The notes under the pieces: generated by a model
Databases searched by the model: none
Told to the model about the DNA's origin: nothing
What the model saw: only the letters and a program-made list of their open reading frames with translations
Position numbers and translations under genes: made by a program
Shown here: positions 1 to 4,619 of the stretch, one piece after another
Layout: each line of letters starts with the position of its first letter
Numbering within the stretch: position 1 is the stretch's first letter
NCBI GenBank assembly: GCA_025966255.1
Contig: JAOPVG010000067.1
Span: 1 to 5,207 of the forward strand
Direction: 5' to 3'
DNA length: 5,207 nt
Source of the DNA: Jatrophihabitans sp.
GTDB taxonomy: Bacteria; Actinomycetota; Actinomycetes; Mycobacteriales; Jatrophihabitantaceae

Positions 1-1
1 G

Positions 2-277
2 CCGACTCAGGTGCCCGAGCGCTACCGCCTCGCCAATCCGATCGCGCGAGTACCGATCGCGGCACCGGTGCTGTGCGTGCACGCGCGCGCCGACGCCGAC
101 GTGCCGTATGCACAGAGCACCGCGTACGCAGCCGCGGCGGTCGAGGCAGGTGGCCGGGCGGCCCTGCACGAGGTGGCCGGCGACCACTTCACCTTGATCG
201 ATCCGACGTCGAAGGCGTGGGCCGTGGTGCGCGATGCGCTGCCGGAACTGCTCGCCGGACGCCTACCCACGTCGTGA
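2..277 (+). CDS. alpha/beta hydrolase, C-terminal part (5' end outside window)
   Basis: The reading frame is open from the first complete codon at position 2 and ends at TGA 275-277, giving 91 visible residues. The gene enters from the left; the GTG at 11 is an internal valine rather than a credible start, because the visible part begins in the middle of the fold. The pattern is that of the last strands of an alpha/beta hydrolase: a hydrophobic strand (PVLCVHARAD) followed by DADVPY, where the aspartate after the strand is the usual position of the catalytic acid, then an amphipathic helix (a run of AYAAAAVEAGG), and GDHFTLID, which carries the usual catalytic histidine. The nucleophile elbow (GxSxG) would lie upstream and cannot be checked. 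The substrate is unknown; dienelactone-hydrolase-like or peptidase-like members share this ending. It converges on the minus-strand cluster with only three bases between stop codons, so its transcript terminator probably lies inside the opposing gene. Confidence 0.8.
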   Translation, partial: PTQVPERYRLANPIARVPIAAPVLCVHARADADVPYAQSTAYAAAAVEAGGRAALHEVAGDHFTLIDPTSKAWAVVRDALPELLAGRLPTS

Positions 278-280
278 AGG

Positions 281-601
281 TCAGACGATGGACCCGTCGG
301 GCCGGGCCCGAAAGATGACGGCCGCTGCGGAAACCTCGCGGACGGCCTGCTCCCCCGCGTCGTCGGACGGATCGTCGCCCAGCACGACCACGGCTTCCAG
401 ACCAGGGGCCCCCGATGACACAGCCATCGCCACGGCGACCTGTAGGGCGGAGAGATCCAGCGACTTCAGCGCCACCGACGCAGCCACGTAGGTGCGCCCG
501 TCCGCATCGCGCACGGCGGCGCCCTGGGTAGCGCCGGTGCGGGCCCGCGCCGACCGGGCGAGGGTGACCAGCTTGGCGTCCTCGGCGTCCAGTTCACTCA
601 T
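281..601 (-). CDS. Cytidine-deaminase-fold protein lacking zinc ligands
   Basis: This is a 106-residue protein starting at ATG 601-599, preceded by GGGGA (613-609) seven bases upstream. The frame stays open upstream to 904, but that part overlaps the preceding membrane-protein gene and looks like shadow sequence. Residues about 7-95 follow the cytidine deaminase layout: an N-terminal helix (LVTLARSARARTGA), a strand pair GAAVRDADGRTYVAASV, a central helix SALQVAVAMAVSSG, and a strand LEAVVVLGDD. True cytidine deaminases carry C/H-A-E at the start of the central helix and PCxxC at the start of the next one. Here these positions read ALQV and a stretch around DDAGEQAVREV, with no cysteine anywhere in the protein and no histidine, so it should not bind the catalytic zinc. 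In actinobacteria a small protein of this kind sits between the CBS membrane protein and era (Rv2365c in M. tuberculosis is, from memory, the equivalent). Its function is unknown; annotation as an active cytidine deaminase would be misleading. Confidence 0.85.
   Translation of the reverse strand: MSELDAEDAKLVTLARSARARTGATQGAAVRDADGRTYVAASVALKSLDLSALQVAVAMAVSSGAPGLEAVVVLGDDPSDDAGEQAVREVSAAAVIFRARPDGSIV
297..311. other. GC-rich inverted repeat near the convergent gene ends
   Basis: TCGGGCC-G-GGCCCGA has perfect seven-base arms around one base; as RNA it could form a six-base-pair stem with a three-base loop. It lies inside the 3' coding end of the deaminase-fold gene, 20 bases beyond the hydrolase stop. 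It could help terminate the plus-strand hydrolase transcript, but there is no U-tract, so it is only a candidate. Confidence 0.3.
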
Positions 602-608
602 TCCGGTG

Positions 609-613
609 TCCCC
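609..613 (-). promoter_or_regulatory. Ribosome binding site that fixes the deaminase-fold start
   Basis: Read on the minus strand, GGGGA lies seven bases before ATG 601. It sits in the 40-base gap after the CBS-protein stop codon and supports the short 106-residue product over the longer open frame reaching 904. Confidence 0.5.
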
Positions 614-641
614 GGGTGAGCGTGACTTTCGTGGGGTGATC

Positions 642-1967
642 TCACGTTCCGGCGACCTGCGCGTCGCGGTCGCGGCTGCCGTCGGCACCGTTGTCGTCGT
701 GCTCGACCACTCGGGTGACCAGGATCGTGTCGACGCGATTGCGACGTCCGCCGACGTCCTCGGCCTTGAGCTCGAGACCGTGCACCACGGCCTTTGATCC
801 GGCGATCGGCACGCGGCCCAGCGCCTCGGCCAGCAACCCGCCGACCGTCTCGACGTCATCGCGATCGGGGAGCTCGACGTCGAACAGCTCGCCGAGATCC
901 TCAACCGCCAACCGGGCGGTCACCCGGGCGTGGTCGTCGTCGATGCGCTCGATCGGCGGCCGCTCGACGTCGTACTCGTCGGTGATCTCGCCGACGATCT
1001 CCTCGAGGATGTCCTCGATGGTGATCAGCCCGGCGGTGCCGCCGTACTCGTCGATGACGATGGCGATGTGCGAGCGCGCCGCCTGCATCTCGCGGAGCAA
1101 TTCGTCGACGGGCTTGGACTCGGGCACATAGGTCACCGTGCGCATGACCTCCTCCACCGCTGTGGTGCGAGCACGTTCGGGGTCCTGCGCGCGGCGCGCG
1201 AGGTCCTTCAGGTAGGCGACGCCCACGACGTCGTCGGCGTTCTCGCCCACCACCGGGATGCGCGAGAACCCGCTGCGCAGGGCGAGCGCGAGCGCCTGGC
1301 GCACCGTCTTGCCGCGCTCGATCCACACGACCTCGGTGCGCGGCACCATCACCTCGCGGGCGATGGTGTTGCCGAGCTCGAACACGGACTGGATCATCTG
1401 TCGTTCACCGTGCTCGACGACGCCGTGCTCCTCGGCCATGTCGACCAGTTCGCGCAGCTCCACCTCGGACGCGAACGGGCCGTCACGCAGGCCGCGTCCG
1501 GGCGTGATCGCGTTGCCCAGCAGGGTGAGCAGCGACGCCAGCGGATTGAACAGGCGCCCGAGCAGCCGCACCGCGCCGGCTCCGGCCAGCGCGACCTGGT
1601 TGAAGTGCTGGCGGCCGAGCGTGCGCGGACCTACGCCGATCACCGCGTAACAGATGACGACCATCACGACGACGGTGCCGAGCGTCACCGGCCACCCCGG
1701 GCCGAAGCGGTTGCGGGCGACGATCGTGACCAGGACGGTGGCGGTGAGTTCGCAGGTGAGTCGCAGCAGTAGTAGCAGGTTCGTGTACCGCGGCCGGTCG
1801 GCCATGATCGCCCCGAGCGCCTTAGCGCCGCGGCGTTCCTCCCGCACGAACTCCTCGACCCGCGCCCGCGATACGCGGGCCAGTGCGGAGTCGACGCAGG
1901 CGATGAGCCCGCCGATCGGGACGAGGAAGATCGCGATGAGGAGCGCGACTATGTCGGCGCCCGTCAT
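642..1967 (-). CDS. CorC/HlyC-family membrane protein (DUF21, CBS pair, CorC_HlyC domain)
   Basis: This 441-residue protein has the full domain order of the CNNM/CorC family. The N-terminal DUF21 membrane region shows hydrophobic segments at about residues 5-28, 62-84 and 94-113, with the family's P-x-T-L-G-R-Q turn as GPRTLGRQ (113-120). Two CBS motifs cover about 203-262 and 272-330, including the typical [26 protein letters not shown] and [12 protein letters not shown] segments. A C-terminal transporter-associated domain (about 345-421) contains [16 protein letters not shown]. The family is linked to Mg2+/Co2+ efflux or homeostasis, with CBS domains sensing adenine nucleotides; the old name hemolysin is historical. 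The ATG at 1967 overlaps the ybeY stop as ATGA. No good Shine-Dalgarno sequence precedes it, so it probably depends on ybeY translation. An upstream extension to 2222 is arginine/proline-rich shadow of ybeY. The C-terminal 20 residues are acidic and polar, probably disordered. The exact transported ion cannot be told from the sequence. Confidence 0.93.
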   Translation of the reverse strand: MTGADIVALLIAIFLVPIGGLIACVDSALARVSRARVEEFVREERRGAKALGAIMADRPRYTNLLLLLRLTCELTATVLVTIVARNRFGPGWPVTLGTVVVMVVICYAVIGVGPRTLGRQHFNQVALAGAGAVRLLGRLFNPLASLLTLLGNAITPGRGLRDGPFASEVELRELVDMAEEHGVVEHGERQMIQSVFELGNTIAREVMVPRTEVVWIERGKTVRQALALALRSGFSRIPVVGENADDVVGVAYLKDLARRAQDPERARTTAVEEVMRTVTYVPESKPVDELLREMQAARSHIAIVIDEYGGTAGLITIEDILEEIVGEITDEYDVERPPIERIDDDHARVTARLAVEDLGELFDVELPDRDDVETVGGLLAEALGRVPIAGSKAVVHGLELKAEDVGGRRNRVDTILVTRVVEHDDNGADGSRDRDAQVAGT

Positions 1968-2521
1968 CGCGGCCGACCGCCGGCAGAGTCGCGGACCTCG
2001 CCACCTGTTCCGGGCAGCGGCGCGCGGATCGGGCCGCGCTTGCTGACCCGCGCCCACTCCTGGACGAGCCGGGCCTGCAGCTCGAACATCTCCCGCTCTT
2101 CCTCCGGCTCGCCGTGGTCGTAGCCGAGGAGGTGCAGGATGCCGTGCGTGCAGAGCAGGTGCAGCTCGGCCTCGGTGGAGTGCCCGGCCGAGCTGGCCTG
2201 ATCGGCCGCCACGGCGGGGCACAGCACGACGTCACCAAGCATCGCCTCGCCCGGGCTCTCGTCGGTGCCGGGCGGTGCGGACGGATCGGTGCGCTCGGTG
2301 GGGCCGTCGGCGCCGTCCATCGGGAACGCCATCACGTCGGTCGGGCCGGGGATGTCCATCCACTGCTGGTGCAACGCGCCCATCGTGTCCGGATCGACGA
2401 GCAGGACCGACACCTCGGCGAGGGGATCGATGCGCAACGCGTCCAACACGAAACGGCCGAGCTCGGACAGCGCGCGCTCGTCGACCTCGGCGCCCGACTC
2501 ATTGTTGACTTCCACACTCAT
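1964..2521 (-). CDS. ybeY: Endoribonuclease YbeY (rRNA maturation)
   Basis: This 185-residue protein carries the diagnostic YbeY metal motif H-x3-H-x5-H as [11 protein letters not shown], with histidines 126, 130 and 136 expected to hold Zn2+. Other family signatures are the [12 protein letters not shown] segment (59-69) and MLGDVVLCP (94-102). YbeY is a single-strand-specific RNase that acts with the 30S ribosome in 16S rRNA 3'-end processing and ribosome quality control in the cytoplasm. The start at ATG 2521 is supported by a Shine-Dalgarno-like GGCGGA (2534-2529, seven bases away) and by an N-terminus ([10 protein letters not shown]) that closely resembles the mycobacterial protein as I remember it; the open frame continues to 2647 but would overlap phoH. 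Nineteen bases separate it from phoH, and its stop overlaps the next start as ATGA. Two deviations: an acidic Pro/Gly-rich loop (about 70-93) between the TDV and LGDV motifs, and an Arg/Gly/Pro-rich tail after residue 160, both probably disordered. Confidence 0.95.
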   Translation of the reverse strand: MSVEVNNESGAEVDERALSELGRFVLDALRIDPLAEVSVLLVDPDTMGALHQQWMDIPGPTDVMAFPMDGADGPTERTDPSAPPGTDESPGEAMLGDVVLCPAVAADQASSAGHSTEAELHLLCTHGILHLLGYDHGEPEEEREMFELQARLVQEWARVSKRGPIRAPLPGTGGEVRDSAGGRPR

Positions 2522-2528
2522 TGCTATG

Positions 2529-2534
2529 TCCGCC
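2529..2534 (-). promoter_or_regulatory. Ribosome binding site of ybeY
   Basis: GGCGGA on the minus strand lies seven bases before ATG 2521, in the 19-base gap after the phoH stop. It resembles GGAGGA and supports the start chosen for ybeY. Confidence 0.45.
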
Positions 2535-2540
2535 GAGCGC

Positions 2541-3590
2541 TCATCGCCTTGGTTTCGCGTGATGGCGGGACTGCTGCTGCGGTCCGCTGGCCATCCGTGA
2601 CGACTCCTGTGCGTCGTAGCGCTCGTAGGCATCGACGATCTCGCCAACCAGCCGGTGCCGCACGACGTCGGTCGAGGTCAGGTTGGCGAAGTGCACGTCG
2701 TCGAGGTCGGTGAGGATGTCGCGCACCACGCGGAGTCCGCTGCGCTGGTCGCCGGGCAGATCGATCTGCGTGACGTCACCGGTGACGACGACGCGCGAGC
2801 CGAAGCCGAGGCGCGTCAGGAACATCTTCATCTGCTCCGGCGTGGTGTTCTGCGCCTCGTCCAAGATGATGAATGCGTCGTTGAGAGTGCGGCCGCGCAT
2901 GTAGGCCAGCGGCGCGATCTCGATGGTGCCCGCCTGCATGAGCCGGGGCAGCGAATCGGGATCGAGCATGTCGTGCAGCGCGTCGAGCAGTGGACGCAGG
3001 TACGGGTCGATCTTGTCGAACAGCGTGCCGGGCAGGAACCCGAGCCGCTCCCCGGCCTCGACGGCCGGCCGGGTCAGGATGATCCGGGTGACCTCCTTGG
3101 CCAGCAGCGCCTGAACCGCCTTCGCGACGGCAAGATATGTCTTACCGGTACCGGCCGGGCCGATGCCGAAGACGATCGTGTGGTTGTCGATCGCGTCCAC
3201 GTATCGCTTCTGGTTCAGCGTCTTCGGGCGGATGTTCTTGCCGCGCCGCGACACGATGTTGAGGCTGAGCACCTCGGCCGGCCGCGCCGTGCTGTCGGCG
3301 GTCATGATGGCGAAGACGCGCGCGACGGAATCCGGCGTCAGCACCTGGCCGGAGTCGATAAGCGCGAGCAGCTCCTCGAAGAGGCGCACTGCGGTGGCAT
3401 TGTCGGCGGGTGAGCCGGTGATCGTGATCTCGTTGCCGCGCACGTGGACATCACTGTCCAGGCGGCTCTCGACGACGCGCAGCAGCTGGTCGCCGGAGCC
3501 GAGTAGCGCGACCATGGCCTGCTCCCCGGGCACGACGAGCGTCGTGGAGACGCGATCCGAGCTCTGCCTGGGATCGGACTGGTCGGTCAA
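2541..3590 (-). CDS. phoH: PhoH-family ATPase
   Basis: This 349-residue protein is full length for actinobacterial PhoH. Residues about 20-85 form the N-terminal KH-like segment ([19 protein letters not shown], then [13 protein letters not shown]). The P-loop ATPase/helicase-like core follows: [11 protein letters not shown] (124-134), Walker A GPAGTGKT (144-151), [16 protein letters not shown] (173-188), Walker B IILDEAQN (241-248), the [13 protein letters not shown] sensor segment (267-279) and the [13 protein letters not shown] motif (310-322). The tail is rich in Arg, Gln and His. PhoH proteins are cytoplasmic ATPases linked to RNA metabolism and commonly encoded next to ybeY, as here. The start is a TTG at 3590; no in-frame ATG exists upstream before the HIT gene, and starting here gives the family's normal length. 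GTG at codon 14 is an alternative that would shorten it slightly. The Shine-Dalgarno match before the TTG is poor. The TTG overlaps the stop of a 20-codon upstream frame, described separately. Confidence 0.93.
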   Translation of the reverse strand: MTDQSDPRQSSDRVSTTLVVPGEQAMVALLGSGDQLLRVVESRLDSDVHVRGNEITITGSPADNATAVRLFEELLALIDSGQVLTPDSVARVFAIMTADSTARPAEVLSLNIVSRRGKNIRPKTLNQKRYVDAIDNHTIVFGIGPAGTGKTYLAVAKAVQALLAKEVTRIILTRPAVEAGERLGFLPGTLFDKIDPYLRPLLDALHDMLDPDSLPRLMQAGTIEIAPLAYMRGRTLNDAFIILDEAQNTTPEQMKMFLTRLGFGSRVVVTGDVTQIDLPGDQRSGLRVVRDILTDLDDVHFANLTSTDVVRHRLVGEIVDAYERYDAQESSRMASGPQQQSRHHAKPRR

Positions 3591-3623
3591 GGCGGGCTTT
3601 CTGGTCGGTGGCGTGGTACTTCC

Positions 3624-3629
3624 ACTGTA
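3624..3629 (-). promoter_or_regulatory. Weak -10-like hexamer upstream of phoH
   Basis: TACAGT (3629-3624, minus strand) matches the TAnnnT -10 pattern and would place a transcript start about 27 bases before the phoH TTG. No convincing -35 is visible 16-18 bases upstream (the region reads CTCATG). It could give phoH-ybeY their own promoter within the cluster, but the call is tentative. Confidence 0.2.
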
Positions 3630-3630
3630 C

Positions 3631-3643
3631 CGGCGCTGCGCCG
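3631..3643. other. GC-rich inverted repeat in the HIT-phoH gap
   Basis: CGGCG-CTG-CGCCG (plus strand) can fold as a five-base-pair stem with a three-base loop, or be read as six-base arms around one base. It sits between the HIT stop and the phoH start. No U-tract follows on the minus strand, so it is not a canonical terminator; at most it could be an RNA processing or attenuation structure. Confidence 0.3.
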
Positions 3644-3665
3644 CCCCATGAGGGCGATTTCCCGA

Positions 3666-4001
3666 TCAGCCCGGGGGCCAGCCCATCGGCCGCCCGGAAA
3701 GCACGTGGGCGTGGACGTGGAACACGCTCTGGCCCACCCCGGCCCCGGTGTTGAAGACCGTCCGGTAGTCCGTGAAGCCCTCCTGCCGGGCGAGGCCCCC
3801 AATGCCCGCCACCAGGCCCGCAGCGGCCTCGGCGTCCTGCCCGAGATCACCGATGTCCGTGAAGTGCTTCTTGGGGACGACCAGGACGTGCCGGGGTGCT
3901 TGTGGGTTCGTATCGGCGAACGCGAGGCATTGCTCGTCCTCGTAGACCTTGGTGGACGGGATCTCACCGGCCACGATCTTGCAGAACAGACAATCAGCCA
4001 T
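3666..4001 (-). CDS. HIT-family (HINT-like) nucleotide hydrolase/transferase
   Basis: This 111-residue protein is full length for the bacterial HINT branch. The N-terminus has the CxxC pair (C4, C7 in DCLFCKIVAGEIPS) typical of HINT proteins, followed by ADTNPQAPRHVLVVPKKH and, near the C-terminus, the histidine triad HVHAHVL (95-101), whose middle histidine is the family nucleophile. It also has the usual NTGAGVGQSVFH segment before the triad. HINT enzymes hydrolyse purine nucleoside phosphoramidates or related AMP-linked molecules in the cytoplasm; the physiological substrate in actinobacteria is unclear. ATG 4001 is chosen because the MADCLFCKI start is standard; the open frame to 4337 is antisense to the sigma gene. 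It has no Shine-Dalgarno sequence but a TAATCT box seven bases before ATG, so it may be leaderless. It is followed after 75 bases by phoH, an arrangement common in actinobacteria. Confidence 0.94.
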   Translation of the reverse strand: MADCLFCKIVAGEIPSTKVYEDEQCLAFADTNPQAPRHVLVVPKKHFTDIGDLGQDAEAAAGLVAGIGGLARQEGFTDYRTVFNTGAGVGQSVFHVHAHVLSGRPMGWPPG

Positions 4002-4008
4002 GGGTCGA

Positions 4009-4014
4009 AGATTA
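4009..4014 (-). promoter_or_regulatory. -10 element for leaderless HIT transcript
   Basis: TAATCT on the minus strand (4014-4009) fits the actinobacterial -10 pattern TAnnnT and ends seven bases before the HIT ATG. That spacing puts the transcript start at or next to the A of ATG, as in leaderless actinobacterial mRNAs. The absence of a Shine-Dalgarno sequence is consistent with this. No clear TTGACA-like -35 is present. Confidence 0.45.
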
Positions 4015-4027
4015 CTGGGGCCGGACG

Positions 4028-4056
4028 TGCAACGGATCGCGCCGGGCCACCGTATG
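4028..4056 (+). promoter_or_regulatory. Speculative ECF-type promoter of the sigma gene
   Basis: In the 105-bp divergent region, TGCAACG (4028-4034) carries the AAC core common in ECF -35 elements. After 17 bases from that AAC it is followed by CGTATG (4051-4056), which carries the CGT start common in ECF -10 elements. If real, it would let the sigma factor drive its own operon, with a leader of roughly 40-50 bases. This is pattern matching on very short motifs and may be chance. Confidence 0.2.
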
Positions 4057-4090
4057 GATCGGTGAGGGCAGCGATACGCGCCGCCGGAAC

Positions 4091-4100
4091 GGGAGAGGGA
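4091..4100 (+). promoter_or_regulatory. Strong ribosome binding site fixing the sigma-factor GTG start
   Basis: The purine-rich GGGAGAGGGA ends six bases before GTG 4107. It decides the start: the frame is open far upstream to 3648, but that part is antisense to the HIT gene. Confidence 0.65.
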
Positions 4101-4106
4101 CACCGG

Positions 4107-4619
4107 GTGGACGACTCCGCAGTGCGATCGGATTTCGAGGCGTTCACCCGCCAGCACTGGGCGACACTGATGAGCATCGGCGCAGCCGTGTCCGGCTCGC
4201 GGGCCGAGGCCGAGGATCTCGTGCAGACCGCGCTGACGAACGCCTACGTGCACTGGCGCCGCATCCACCGCGATCGCGCACTGGCCTACCTGCGGCGCTC
4301 GATCCTCAATGCCAACGTCAGCCGCTGGCGCCGGCACCGCGGCGGTGAGCTGACCGTCGCCGAGCCACCGGAGCGCAGCGTTATCGCCATCGCCACCAAG
4401 GGCGTTGACGACCGGCAGACCTTGCTGCCGCTCCTGCGCGACCTGCCGCCCCGGCAGCGCGCCGTGCTCGTCCTGCGCTATCTGTGCGACCTGCCCGACG
4501 ACGAGATCGCCAAGACCCTCGACGTCTCCTTGGGCACAGTGCGCAGCCAGGCCTTTCGGGGACTGGCCACCCTCCGCTCCTTACACCTCGCGACTACCCG
4601 AGAAGAGGTCTCCCGATGA
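4107..4619 (+). CDS. SigE-family ECF RNA polymerase sigma factor
   Basis: This 170-residue protein has only sigma regions 2 and 4, as ECF sigma factors do. Region 2 covers about residues 9-78: FEAFTRQHW, then the core-binding AEDLVQTALTNAYVHWRR (34-52) and the -10-recognition helix YLRRSILNANVSRWRRHR (61-78). A short linker (79-104) leads to region 4 (about 105-157), with LLRDLPPRQRAVLVLRYLCDLPDDEIA and the recognition helix of the helix-turn-helix in SLGTVRSQAFRGLATLR. The LPPRQRAV and W-R-R-x-R features match the actinobacterial SigE-family ECF group (distinct from mycobacterial SigE proper). It recruits RNA polymerase to alternative promoters. Start GTG 4107 has a strong Shine-Dalgarno sequence. 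Its stop overlaps the next gene as ATGA, so sigma and membrane partner should be made together. Codon 159 is a TTA leucine, the only in-frame TTA I found in this window. The stimulus and regulon are unknown. Confidence 0.9.
   Translation: MDDSAVRSDFEAFTRQHWATLMSIGAAVSGSRAEAEDLVQTALTNAYVHWRRIHRDRALAYLRRSILNANVSRWRRHRGGELTVAEPPERSVIAIATKGVDDRQTLLPLLRDLPPRQRAVLVLRYLCDLPDDEIAKTLDVSLGTVRSQAFRGLATLRSLHLATTREEVSR
4601..4608 (+). promoter_or_regulatory. Ribosome binding site of the coupled membrane protein
   Basis: AGAAGAGG inside the 3' end of the sigma gene lies seven bases before ATG 4616. Together with the ATGA overlap it supports ATG 4616 as the start of the downstream gene. Confidence 0.6.

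Larger units (their letters stand above)
3587..3649 (-). other. Possible 20-codon leader ORF overlapping the phoH start
   Basis: An ATG at 3649-3647 opens a 20-codon frame in the HIT-phoH gap. It ends at TGA 3589-3587, which overlaps the phoH TTG (3590-3588) as TTGA. That geometry is what translational coupling would use, and it would explain how a poor TTG start without a good Shine-Dalgarno sequence is translated. A GGGA lies ten bases before the ATG, which is a marginal ribosome site. The peptide is basic and proline-rich with no recognisable domain. It may be chance. Confidence 0.25.

Noticed and set aside
278..280. Dedicated bidirectional terminator between the convergent genes
   Set aside because: Only three bases separate the stop codons, and the nearest inverted repeat (297-311) lies in coding sequence without a U-tract, so no standard terminator can be called.
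602..904. N-terminal extension of the deaminase-fold protein
   Set aside because: The frame is open, but the extension overlaps the CorC_HlyC domain of the preceding gene, is Ser/Arg/Thr-rich, and a good ribosome site precedes the internal ATG at 601.
930..1772. 280-codon plus-strand open frame opposite the CBS membrane protein
   Set aside because: It mirrors the conserved DUF21/CBS gene codon for codon, is rich in His, Asp and Arg as expected of an antisense high-GC frame, and shows no domain.
1968..2222. N-terminal extension of the CBS membrane protein
   Set aside because: It overlaps ybeY in another frame, is Arg/Pro-rich, and would precede the first membrane helix with no family counterpart.
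2655..3413. 252-codon plus-strand open frame opposite phoH
   Set aside because: It lies entirely inside the well-supported phoH gene on the other strand and has the His/Arg/Val/Glu composition of an antisense shadow.
3648..4106. N-terminal extension of the sigma factor
   Set aside because: The extension is antisense to the HIT gene and unlike any sigma region; the GTG at 4107 has a strong ribosome site and gives normal ECF length.
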